64,000 nt of DNA, taken from the NCBI GenBank assembly GCA_017745075.1, contig JAGIAD010000029.1, positions 744,001 through 808,000 of the forward strand, written 5' to 3'. The notes under the pieces are model-generated. The model was not told where the DNA came from. It made no database searches and saw nothing but the letters and a program-made list of their open reading frames with translations. The position numbers were made by a program, and so were the translations under genes. This DNA is from Sphingobacteriaceae bacterium (GTDB lineage Bacteria; Bacteroidota; Bacteroidia; Sphingobacteriales; Sphingobacteriaceae). Shown here one piece after another: positions 7,523 through 15,260 of this stretch. Within the stretch, counting starts at the first letter, position 1. The number at the start of each line of letters is the position of its first letter.

Positions 7523-8164
7523 TTAAGCGTTTTTAACCAGGATAGTTTCAAGCACGTTCGCTACATCCTCGCACTTATCTGTTGCTTTCTCTATCGTTTG
7601 TAAAACCTCTTTTTGTTTAATTAATTCAATCGCATTGGTTTCGTATTCGAATAAACGGGCCACGGCTAATGTAAATACATAATCGGCCTGGTTTTCGCCA
7701 CTGTTAATGCGGATACAGGCATCGGCAATTACGCGGATATTTTTGAAACTGCGTAATTCTTTAATGGCTTTATCAATATCGGTACACATTTCTACCAAAA
7801 GCTCAGCGATTTTAACAATCGGCTCGTTAATGGTATTCATATTATACATCTGCATGCGGTTTGCCGTTCCGTAAATATAATCGGCAACATCATCAACGGC
7901 AGTAGCCAATGCATGGATGTCTTCCCTATCAAACGGCGTGATGAAGTTCCTGCTCAGTTCAAGAAAGATCGAATGGGTAATATCATCCCCAACGTGTTCT
8001 AAGCGTTCAATTTCTTTGAAAATAGCTTTTCTGCTTTCAGCATCACCCGTGCTAACCATTTCTAAAAGGGTTTCTGCAATTTTTAATGCATTACTGCCGG
8101 CTTGTTCGAAAAGTGGGTGAAACTTTCTGTCTTGAGGTGTAAAGAACTTAAAAATATTGTTCAT
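7523..8164 (-). CDS. DUF47/PhoU-like accessory protein of the PiT transporter
   Basis: A 213-residue, almost all-helical protein of the DUF47 (TIGR00153) family, related to PhoU. Visible features are the early FFTPQDRKFHPLFEQAGSNA, ERLEHVGDDITHSIF, then FITPFDREDIHALATAVDDV and a C-terminal helix LQTIEKATDKCEDVANVLE. The DxxxE/D clusters are the metal-binding signatures of PhoU-like folds. It is the first gene of the operon with the PiT permease and presumably modulates its activity. It carries its own promoter with a Pho-box-like double repeat. Confidence 0.93.
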   Translation of the reverse strand: MNNIFKFFTPQDRKFHPLFEQAGSNALKIAETLLEMVSTGDAESRKAIFKEIERLEHVGDDITHSIFLELSRNFITPFDREDIHALATAVDDVADYIYGTANRMQMYNMNTINEPIVKIAELLVEMCTDIDKAIKELRSFKNIRVIADACIRINSGENQADYVFTLAVARLFEYETNAIELIKQKEVLQTIEKATDKCEDVANVLETILVKNA

Positions 8165-8183
8165 GTTAATTTTTAATATGTTG

Positions 8184-8217
8184 CAAAGCTACAAGCCCAA
8201 TGTTAAGTTAATGTTAA
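8184..8217 (-). promoter_or_regulatory. Promoter of the DUF47-pit operon with a Pho-box-like direct repeat
   Basis: On the minus strand TTAACA-TTAAC-TTAACA (8217 to 8201) is two copies of TTAACA exactly 11 bases apart. A -7 box TAGCTTTG (8191-8184) follows after 9 bases, and the ATG is at 8164. Two TTAACA repeats with 11-base period are the PhoP/PhoB box layout known from Bacillus, and the position where a -33 box would sit fits an activator site. Confidence 0.65.
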
Positions 8218-8406
8218 TTTATTAATTATATTAACTAATGATGACCTTATTTTATTCAGGCTTAACTCATTTTTAAAATTTAGCCTGCTGATAACGAATG
8301 GTTAAACAGGGCATGGGCAGTCAACCTGTCCATTCGGTGTATCTTTTCGCAACTAAAATCTATGCAATAAAAGCACGAAAAAGTACATGGAGATAAAAGA
8401 AACTAA

Positions 8407-9432
8407 TTAACCGCCTTTTTGCAGGGTAAAAGCAAAGGTAGTACCTATGCCAGGTGTGCTCCTTACCGAAATGGTTTGCTGGTGGGCTTCTAAAATGTGT
8501 TTTACAATAGCCAATCCTAAACCGGTGCCGCCTACTTCTCTGGCACGATGGGTATCGATGCGATAAAAGCGTTCAAACAAACGCAAAAGGTGTTTTTCTT
8601 CAATGCCGATGCCATTATCGGTAACTTCTATTAAAACCTGGTCATGCAGTTCAAAAATTTTAATGGCTGTTTCTCCGCCATCAACGCCATACTTAATGCT
8701 GTTTACCATTAAGTTAATTAACACCTGCCTGATCTTTTCGCGATCGGCATAAACCAGTGTAATAGCAGTATATTTATCTTTGAAAAAAAGCTTGATGTTT
8801 TTTACATGCGCGCGGTCTTCGAGGTTTTCCATTACCTCTTTTGCCAGCTGCACAAAATCGAATTTTTGATAGTTAATGGGCAATTCGCCTGTTTCTAACT
8901 TGGAAATAACGTCTAAATCATTAATTAAATAGCTTAGTCGCTCCACATTATTTTCAGCCTTTTTCAGGAATAAAACAGCCTGATCCGGGTCGTCTACCAG
9001 ACAGTCCTGTAAAGTTTCGATATAACCCTGAATGGCAAAAAGCGGGGTCTTAAATTCATGCGAAACATTCGAAAGAAACTCTCTTCTAAACTGTTCCTGT
9101 TTTTTTAACAGGTCTATTTCTTTTTTCTTCGCACCTGCCCATTCCTTTACTTCCTGTTCTACATCGTTAATCGGATCGGAGCTCACATATTCGCCAAGTG
9201 CATCTTTTAAATCTTTACCCAGTTTAAGGTTATGAATGAGCTTGTAAATCAGTTTAATTTTAGTGTAAATGTATTTTTCTAGCAGATAATAAAAAACCAG
9301 AAAACTACACAGAAACGATACGCCGAAAGAAATGGCCAGGTAATACCAGCTATGCTGAAAATAAAAATTAACCATCCCGATGGATAGGCCTACGGCAAGA
9401 GCAGTAAATAAAACCAGCACACTTAATTTCAT
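8407..9432 (-). CDS. PhoR-like sensor histidine kinase
   Basis: A 341-residue kinase. Two membrane helices are at about residues 4-22 and 30-52 with almost no periplasmic loop, as in PhoR. A linker follows, then HisKA with the phospho-accepting His125 (FLSNVSHEFKTPLFAIQGYI) and HATPase_c with N (VNLMVNSIKYG), G1 (VTDNGIGIE), F (FERFYRID) and G2 (GGTGLGLAIVKH) boxes. The missing extracellular sensor, the position upstream of the phosphate operon and a Pho-box-like repeat 22-38 bases before its ATG point to PhoR. No response regulator gene is adjacent. The regulator partner is therefore unknown here. Confidence 0.85.
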   Translation of the reverse strand: MKLSVLVLFTALAVGLSIGMVNFYFQHSWYYLAISFGVSFLCSFLVFYYLLEKYIYTKIKLIYKLIHNLKLGKDLKDALGEYVSSDPINDVEQEVKEWAGAKKKEIDLLKKQEQFRREFLSNVSHEFKTPLFAIQGYIETLQDCLVDDPDQAVLFLKKAENNVERLSYLINDLDVISKLETGELPINYQKFDFVQLAKEVMENLEDRAHVKNIKLFFKDKYTAITLVYADREKIRQVLINLMVNSIKYGVDGGETAIKIFELHDQVLIEVTDNGIGIEEKHLLRLFERFYRIDTHRAREVGGTGLGLAIVKHILEAHQQTISVRSTPGIGTTFAFTLQKGG

Positions 9433-9453
9433 ATCGCAATTTAAAGCTTTTTA

Positions 9454-9470
9454 TGTTAAATGTGTGTTAA
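9454..9470 (-). promoter_or_regulatory. Pho-box-like direct repeat before the PhoR-like kinase
   Basis: On the minus strand TTAACA-CACAT-TTAACA, two hexamers exactly 11 bases apart, ends 22 bases before the kinase ATG. It has the same hexamer and spacing as the site before the DUF47-pit operon. No clear TAnnTTTG box was found between it and the start codon. Confidence 0.55.
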
Positions 9471-9504
9471 CAAGCGGCAGCCCCAATAAATTTTGAAAAC
9501 AAAA

Positions 9505-9531
9505 AAAGCTTTCCCTTTTAAGGAAAGCTTT
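9505..9531 (-). terminator. Terminator after secG
   Basis: AAAGCTTTCC and GGAAAGCTTT form a 10-base-pair stem with a 7-base loop. On the minus strand the hairpin is followed by a T run (TTTTTTTG). It lies about 23 bases past the secG stop. Confidence 0.85.
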
Positions 9532-9553
9532 ATACAATACGCGTAAGTATTAT

Positions 9554-9916
9554 TTATTTTTTTGTCGAATCGGTTTTAGCCGGAGCCTGAGCTGCAGGTT
9601 TAGTGCTGTTTAAATTTCCGCCAATTGGAGATGGTGACGGTGTTTTATTTAAACGTTCCTGAATGGCCGAGTTTCCAACTGCAGCAGTACCGCCGCTGGT
9701 TTTAGCAATGGTAGTAACGGCAAGGGTTAACACGACTATAAGGGTTAACAATATCCACGATCCTTTTTCTAAAACATCGCCTGTACGTTGTACACCAAAC
9801 ATGTTACTGCTGCCACCGCCTGTAGCTAAACCTCCGCCTTTAGGATTTTGTACTAAAACAAATAAGCCTAAGGCCACACACGCAATAATTAATAAAATGA
9901 TTAAAAAGGTTACCAT
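9554..9916 (-). CDS. secG: Preprotein translocase subunit SecG
   Basis: Small SecYEG channel subunit in the inner membrane. The 120-residue product has two membrane helices at about residues 1-23 and 54-73, joined by the conserved cytoplasmic loop VQNPKGGGLATGGGSSNMFG. The block GDVLEKGSWILLTLIVVL follows. The C-terminal 40 residues are a low-complexity Pro/Ser/Ala/Lys tail, common in Bacteroidota SecG. It is the last gene of a minus-strand run from the sigma-54 activator through lptE, and a terminator follows. Confidence 0.95.
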   Translation of the reverse strand: MVTFLIILLIIACVALGLFVLVQNPKGGGLATGGGSSNMFGVQRTGDVLEKGSWILLTLIVVLTLAVTTIAKTSGGTAAVGNSAIQERLNKTPSPSPIGGNLNSTKPAAQAPAKTDSTKK

Positions 9917-9930
9917 GGTAATATTATATT

Positions 9931-11076
9931 TTAAAATTTCTTTTCTATAGATTGGATAAGGTCGGCAAAGTAACGGCTTTTTTCCGGATATTTCAAACTT
10001 AATTTTTTATAAGTATCTATGGCTTTGTGATAAAGCATTTGCTCGATATAAATCTTAGCTAAAGTCTCCGAAACAAGGTCGTAATTATCTTCTGCACTCT
10101 TCTTGGCCTTGTTTTCATTGTCTATCTGCTCTGGTTTAGGCGGCTTGATGGTAGGATCTTCTTTCAAAAAGCGCTCAATAATTTCTGCACCCTTCGTATC
10201 CTTAATTTCAGTAGCAGGATATTCGGCTAAATGATCAGCTACCTCAAAAGGCGTTTGGATATGGAAAATATGCTCAACATACTGTTGTTGAAACTCGGCA
10301 CCACCCTGCTGATTATTTTGCGGCCGCGGTTTTAACGGCGCCTGTTTAACCGGTGCATAAGGCTGAAAAATCTGCTCATGCTCTTTACGTGTTTTGGCTA
10401 ACCACCATAAAAAGGTATATGGAAGTTTATCGTCGTGGTATTGTGAAACAAAATTATGCTCAGGATCGTCGGGTATTACCGTTTCTATTTTAGGTGCTTC
10501 CGTTACCCCATCGGTACCCATTTTCTGCTCGAACGCAAAAAAATCTATCGCAGCTGCACTTTCGATAAATGAATCATCTGCGGCAGGTAAATCTGTTAAC
10601 TGATCATTACCCGGAAGACTATCCGGCGTTTCTACCTCAACTGCCGGCACCGAAGTTACAGCTTCATTAGGCGAAATTTCACCAACCTCTTCAAAAACGT
10701 CCTGTTCATCATGATTAGCTACAGCATGATCAGTTTCTGGTATTTCTGCTGTTAATGGTACTTGCTCTTCACTTGCTTGCGTTGCGATCTCCTCAAAAAC
10801 TTCCTGTTCATCAGTACCATGTTCTACAGTTAATTCACTAACGGGCTCTTCTGCTACCTCATCAACAGGAAGCATATTCAGCACATGAAACAATACATGT
10901 CCCTGACTATATAATGCAGCCTTTGGAATAAATGAAGCCTTGGCTTTGGCCAAAAGTAAATGAATAGGTTGTGAGTATGGAAATTGCTGAATCATTTCCT
11001 GCAACATGGGTACATGCTCTGGCCTAACCTTTCCAGGTTGCACGAGTAAATCTGCCAGTAGCTTTTTGTTATCCAT
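9931..11076 (-). CDS. Hypothetical protein with acidic middle and TPR-like C-terminus
   Basis: A 381-residue cytoplasmic protein of no recognised named family. The N-terminus (MDNKKLLADLLVQPGKVRPE, then MLQEMIQQFPYSQPIHLLLA) looks helical and repeat-like. Residues about 80-190 are very acidic and low complexity. Residues about 330-375 (LAKIYIEQMLYHKAIDTYKK) read as a tetratricopeptide-type helix pair. It sits 73 bases after lptE and 14 bases before secG. I recall this lptE-hypothetical-secG order from other Bacteroidota, which hints at an envelope or secretion role, but none is established. Confidence 0.75.
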   Translation of the reverse strand: MDNKKLLADLLVQPGKVRPEHVPMLQEMIQQFPYSQPIHLLLAKAKASFIPKAALYSQGHVLFHVLNMLPVDEVAEEPVSELTVEHGTDEQEVFEEIATQASEEQVPLTAEIPETDHAVANHDEQDVFEEVGEISPNEAVTSVPAVEVETPDSLPGNDQLTDLPAADDSFIESAAAIDFFAFEQKMGTDGVTEAPKIETVIPDDPEHNFVSQYHDDKLPYTFLWWLAKTRKEHEQIFQPYAPVKQAPLKPRPQNNQQGGAEFQQQYVEHIFHIQTPFEVADHLAEYPATEIKDTKGAEIIERFLKEDPTIKPPKPEQIDNENKAKKSAEDNYDLVSETLAKIYIEQMLYHKAIDTYKKLSLKYPEKSRYFADLIQSIEKKF

Positions 11077-11149
11077 TATCGAGGTTTGCCGCTAAGTTAA
11101 AAAAATGTAGACGGGTTTTGAAAATTTTGTCTTTTAGAATCCTGCTTTA

Positions 11150-11665
11150 TTACCACTGCGCAAATGCACGGTTAAAAATATCTTCCGACAATTGTTTGTT
11201 GATATTTTCGATAGCACCAGGCAGTAATGTTTGAATTGGTGCCCCACCTACCGGAAAATCAAAATATTTGGTGAAGCTTTCTTCAAAACTTTCTTTTTCG
11301 TGTTCCTTTATATTATTCTTATACTTTACCGAAACGGTTATGGTTAACCTGTTCGCACCCGAGGTAGGCGTAGCGCTATTTTGAAGTGCCACGGGTTTAA
11401 TATCATAACCTGTTATTTTCCCCTCAAACGATGCATCGCCCTCGCCTGTTGGCGAAATAATCAGTTTTGTTTGATTACGGATACGCGTTTTTAACGATTC
11501 TGTAATCTGGTTGCTCAAGGTAGGTACTACGAGCGGTGCATTGTTTTCGAACACACGCACCACCACTGTTTTTAGTCCTGTTGTAGAGGCCCCGCTAAAT
11601 TTATAGGAACAAGCACTAAAAACAGAAGTTAGCAGGATGAAGACAAATATTTTAATTTTCATCAT
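11150..11665 (-). CDS. lptE: LptE family lipopolysaccharide-assembly lipoprotein
   Basis: A 171-residue outer-membrane lipoprotein that would plug LptD and help place LPS at the cell surface. The signal peptide ends in a lipobox (LLTSVFSAC), with the acylated Cys at residue 19. The mature part shows the Bacteroidota LptE pattern: YKFSGAS, then TVVVRVFENNAPLVVPTLSN, a central GKITGYDIKPV strand and a late IENINKQLSEDIFNRAFAQW helix. The start could be either of two tandem Met codons. It lies between the sigma-54 activator and the TPR-like gene. Confidence 0.88.
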   Translation of the reverse strand: MMKIKIFVFILLTSVFSACSYKFSGASTTGLKTVVVRVFENNAPLVVPTLSNQITESLKTRIRNQTKLIISPTGEGDASFEGKITGYDIKPVALQNSATPTSGANRLTITVSVKYKNNIKEHEKESFEESFTKYFDFPVGGAPIQTLLPGAIENINKQLSEDIFNRAFAQW

Positions 11666-11733
11666 TATCGAAAATGTTATCTAAATTATGGAAAAACGTA
11701 ATGTTGCCGGGAATTGATATAAGCAATTTAAAA

Positions 11734-12981
11734 TTACAGGTTTAGCTCTTTAATCTTCCTGTACAAGGTACGTTCTGATATGCCGAGCTCCTGCGCAGCA
11801 AATTTGCGCTTGCCTTTATGTTTTTTGAGTGCTTTTTTAATCAAATCGGATTCTTTATCAACCAGCGACAGTGATTCTTCAACCTCCTCTGCCTCGTGCG
11901 CAAAATAATCAGCATTGTTATTGCTGTTGATATTATTATTACCCGGCGTTGGTTGTTGGATGGTAAAGGCGTGCTCCTGCCCAACCGGCAATTCCACATC
12001 TCTATACAATTGATTGATGTACTGAGGATTATCTGCCAGAACAGTAGCCGTATTCCCGCCATGCTGGATAATTTCGGCAACCAGTTTTTTAAGTTCGACC
12101 ATATCTTTTTTCATATCGAAAAGAACTTTATACAGAATATCACGTTCAGTAAAATCTTCTTTCGATTGAGAATTGATGGCCATTGGCAAATTACTGCCTG
12201 CCTCGTTAGGGATATAATTTAAAATGGCCTGTCCGCTTACATTACGGTCTTTTTCCAACACACAAATCTGCTCGGCAATATTTTTTAGCTGGCGAACATT
12301 ACCAGGCCAGCTGTAGTTGGTTAAAATCTGGATGGCATCGGGTTCCAGGTGTAAAGCCGGACTACGGTATTTATCACTAAAATCGGCCGCAAATTTCCTA
12401 AACAGCAGGTAAATATCTTCTTTACGCTCCTGCAAAGGCGGGATCCGCAATGGAACCGTATTTAACCTATAGTATAAATCCTCTCTGAATTTTCCGTTTT
12501 TTACCCGGTTGTATACATCAACATTGGTGGCGGCAATAATACGTACATCTGTTTTTTGAACTTTAGATGAACCTACACGCAAATATTCGCCGCTTTCTAA
12601 AATACGTAATAAACGGGCCTGTGTGCCTAAAGGCAGTTCGGCAACCTCATCTAAAAAGATGGTACCGCCGTTAGCCACCTCAAAATAACCTTTACGGGCC
12701 TCATGAGCACCTGTAAAAGATCCTTTTTCGTGACCAAATAGCTCCGAATCTATTGTTCCTTCAGGAATAGCACCACAGTTTACCGCAATAAAGGCCCCGT
12801 GTTTCCGGGCACTCATTTGATGGATAATCTGAGAAAAAACCTCTTTACCGCTACCACTTTCGCCCGTAATTAATACCGACATATCTGTTGGTGCCACCTG
12901 GCTTGCAATATCTATGGCACGGTTAAGTAAAGGCGAATTGCCTATAATACCGAACCGCTGTTTAATGTTTTGTGTATCCAT
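11734..12981 (-). CDS. Sigma-54-dependent transcriptional activator without a receiver domain
   Basis: A 415-residue bacterial enhancer-binding protein. The AAA+ domain starts near residue 10: Walker A GESGSGKE, the sigma-54 contact loop GSFTGA (family norm GAFTGA), Walker B GGTIFLDEV and a sensor segment WPGNVRQLKN. The C-terminal Fis-type helix-turn-helix (KKHKGKRKFAAQELGISERT) binds DNA. No N-terminal receiver, PAS or GAF domain is present, so its activity is not controlled by direct phosphorylation of its own receiver. A region of about 90 residues rich in Asn and Gln separates the two domains. It heads the run to lptE and secG. Confidence 0.92.
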   Translation of the reverse strand: MDTQNIKQRFGIIGNSPLLNRAIDIASQVAPTDMSVLITGESGSGKEVFSQIIHQMSARKHGAFIAVNCGAIPEGTIDSELFGHEKGSFTGAHEARKGYFEVANGGTIFLDEVAELPLGTQARLLRILESGEYLRVGSSKVQKTDVRIIAATNVDVYNRVKNGKFREDLYYRLNTVPLRIPPLQERKEDIYLLFRKFAADFSDKYRSPALHLEPDAIQILTNYSWPGNVRQLKNIAEQICVLEKDRNVSGQAILNYIPNEAGSNLPMAINSQSKEDFTERDILYKVLFDMKKDMVELKKLVAEIIQHGGNTATVLADNPQYINQLYRDVELPVGQEHAFTIQQPTPGNNNINSNNNADYFAHEAEEVEESLSLVDKESDLIKKALKKHKGKRKFAAQELGISERTLYRKIKELNL

Positions 12982-12999
12982 TTTTTCTTTCTAAAGTTA

Positions 13000-13063
13000 C
13001 GTCACACTGAACTTGTTTCAGTGTCTTTCAAATTAGGATGCTGAAAACAAGTTCAGCATGACG
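13000..13063. repeat. Inverted repeat between miaB and the sigma-54 activator
   Basis: CGTCACACTGAACTTGTTTC (13000-13019) is mirrored by GAAAACAAGTTCAGCATGACG (13043-13063). Each arm is also a small hairpin of its own (ACTGAA..TTCAGT; GCTGAA..TTCAGC). It is a REP-like element that may also stop transcription from miaB. Confidence 0.65.
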
Positions 13064-13067
13064 GATT

Positions 13068-14486
13068 TTATGATACGATTTTACCAATTAACGTAGCTGA
13101 CGTACATTTCTCGATATACACATTTGCATACTGACCCGGTTTAACGCCTTCAATTACCGGGAAAATGGCCATTGCACCGCTATCGCCCCTTCCGCAATAA
13201 TCAAGATCTGATTTTTTAGAAGTACCTTCAATCAGCACACGGATGGTTTTACCCACCCACTCCTGCAAACGCATTAACGAGTGTGCCTGTTGTTTAGCCA
13301 AAATTTCGGCTAAACGGCGTTTTTTAACCTCTTCCGGAATATCATCTTCCAGTTTACGGGCAGCTAAAGTCCCCGGCCTTTCTGAATAGGTGAAATTATA
13401 GGCAAAATCATATTGCACATAATCCATCATGCTCAGGGTTTCCTGGTGCTCTTCTTCCGTTTCGGTACAGAAACCTGCAATGATATCGGTAGAAATTGCA
13501 CAACCGGGAATAATCCTACGGATGGCATCAATACGGTTAATGTACCACTCGCGGGTATAAGTCCTGTTCATCAATTCCAATACACGGGTATTACCAGATT
13601 GAACAGGCAAGTGGATATAATTACAGATATTATCGTATTTGGCAATGGTATACAAAACCTCGTCGGTAATATCTTTTGGATGTGAAGTAGAGAAACGTAC
13701 CCTTAATTCTGGGCTAACCAAAGCCGTTTGTTCTAACAGCTGTGCAAAGTTTACCGTTTCTGTGCCATCTTCTGATGTCCAGGTATAAGAATCTACATTC
13801 TGACCTAAAAGCGTTACCTCTCGGTAGCCTGCTTCAAACAACGCCTTTGCCTCTTCTACAATCGAATGGGCATCGCGGCTACGTTCGCGGCCACGGGTAA
13901 AAGGTACCACACAGAAAGAGCACATGTTATTGCAACCACGGGTGATGGAAATAAATGCAGTGATGCCGTTACTGTTCAAACGAACGGGACTGATATCGGC
14001 ATAGGTTTCTTCGCGCGATAACAGTACGTTAACCGCTTTATGTCCGCTTTCTACCTGCTCAATTAAATTAGGCAGGTCGCGGTAAGCATCAGGTCCAACC
14101 ACAACATCAACCAAACGCTCTTCCTCCAAAAATTTAGATTTTAGACGCTCGGCCATGCAACCTAACACCCCAACAATTAATTTCGGGTTACGGCGTTTTT
14201 CTACCCCAAACTGCGATAAACGGTTCCGTACCCTGGTTTCGGCGTTTTCGCGGATAGAGCAGGTGTTAATGAAGATCACATCGGCCTGATGGTAATCACC
14301 AGTGGTTTCAAATCCGGTTTCAGAAAGAATAGAAGCAACAATCTCGCTATCAGCAAAATTCATGGCACAGCCGTAACTCTCGATATATAATTTACGGGCA
14401 TCAGCTTTTACCGGCGTGTCTAAAATTAGCGCCTCACCTTGCCTTGCTTCATCGTGCGTCTTATCTGTTAATTGTAAATCAATCAT
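13068..14486 (-). CDS. miaB: tRNA-2-methylthio-N6-dimethylallyladenosine synthase
   Basis: Radical-SAM methylthiotransferase that converts i6A37 to ms2i6A37 in tRNAs reading UNN codons. The 472-residue protein has the UPF0004 domain with three cluster cysteines (SYGCAMNFADSE, NTCSIRENAE, GVLGCMAERLK), then the radical-SAM CxxxCxxC (RGCNNMCSFCVVPFTRGRE) near residue 190 and a C-terminal TRAM domain (about 400-470). The GLLGQNVDSY-type motif (TLLGQNVDSYTW) is present. It has its own promoter and is separated from the downstream activator by an inverted repeat. Confidence 0.97.
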   Translation of the reverse strand: MIDLQLTDKTHDEARQGEALILDTPVKADARKLYIESYGCAMNFADSEIVASILSETGFETTGDYHQADVIFINTCSIRENAETRVRNRLSQFGVEKRRNPKLIVGVLGCMAERLKSKFLEEERLVDVVVGPDAYRDLPNLIEQVESGHKAVNVLLSREETYADISPVRLNSNGITAFISITRGCNNMCSFCVVPFTRGRERSRDAHSIVEEAKALFEAGYREVTLLGQNVDSYTWTSEDGTETVNFAQLLEQTALVSPELRVRFSTSHPKDITDEVLYTIAKYDNICNYIHLPVQSGNTRVLELMNRTYTREWYINRIDAIRRIIPGCAISTDIIAGFCTETEEEHQETLSMMDYVQYDFAYNFTYSERPGTLAARKLEDDIPEEVKKRRLAEILAKQQAHSLMRLQEWVGKTIRVLIEGTSKKSDLDYCGRGDSGAMAIFPVIEGVKPGQYANVYIEKCTSATLIGKIVS

Positions 14487-14510
14487 TATTTAAAAACATT
14501 TTGGGGATTG

Positions 14511-14543
14511 CAAAAATACATAAATAAAATTAAAAGTGACAAA
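14511..14543 (-). promoter_or_regulatory. Predicted promoter of miaB
   Basis: On the minus strand TTTG (14543-14540), 21 bases, then TATTTTTG (14518-14511) match the Bacteroidota -33/-7 consensus. The miaB ATG is 24 bases further. Confidence 0.55.
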
Positions 14544-14635
14544 TTGACATATTTAGTTTAAATGTTTACAGTACGATTATGATTTTCATCAATTGCGAAG
14601 AGCAACGACGGCCTGTCCACGTTACTAATGCAGCC

Positions 14636-15137
14636 GTTGCACTCCAAAACTATAACCGTTTTTTTTTGGAAATGAAGGCTTCGGTGCAAATGGCGGCCTG
14701 CAGTCCCGCCCCCGCTTCTGCCCCAATTGAAAAAATTGTGGCATCCCGCTAAGGTCGGGTTTAGGAACAAAGGACGGTACATGAAGCATATAAACACCGT
14801 TAATCTCAGCACTCAACTGCCACCTAGCCCTTGGCGAAGCGGTACCCTGCAGGCCGGAAGGCACGACGGCTGAAGCGTACAAGCGAAGCAAAGGAACAAA
14901 CCAGGTTACTTACCTTGCACTTGCGCTCCAAAACTATAACCGTTTTTTTGGAAATGAAGGCTTCGGTGCGAATGGCGGCCTGCAGTCCCGCTCCCGCTTC
15001 TGTCCCAATTGAAAAAATTGTGGCATCCCGCTAAGGTCAGGTTTAGGAACAAAGGGCTGTACATGAAGCGCAAGCACCGTTAATTTTAACACTCACCTGC
15101 TACCCAGCCCTTGGCGGAGCGGTGCCCTGCGCTCCAA
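14636..15137. repeat. Tandem ~283-base repeat, about two units, reverse orientation
   Basis: CTCCAAAACTATAACCG at 14642 recurs at 14926, and the following 200 bases are near-identical (GGAAATGAAGGCTTCGGTGC, GGCGGCCTGCAGTCCCGC, AATTGAAAAAATTGTGGCAT). The second unit lacks about 77 bases of the first, and a third start (CTCCAAAA) is at 15132. Reading the reverse complement gives TTTTGGAGCGCAA .. CGCTTGTACGCTTC .. CCTGCAGGGTACCGC .. CATTTCCAAA. That is the same order of words as the repeats at 35.1-35.8 kb. ORFs across it (88 and 84 residues) are not credible genes. Confidence 0.8.
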
Positions 15138-15260
15138 AAATTAACAATAAAACATTTCACAATATCCGCTCTTTGGTCTTTCTCCTTTAGTCTTTTCGCT
15201 TTCTAACAAAAAACCTTTCGCGTTCCCATCTGTTACCTATCGATAAGCTTCAATAAATAA

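Noticed and set aside
14558..15034. ORFs of 84, 88 and 67 residues in the 14.6 kb repeats
   Set aside because: They are frames of the repeat units; units of the same family at 35 kb do not keep these frames.
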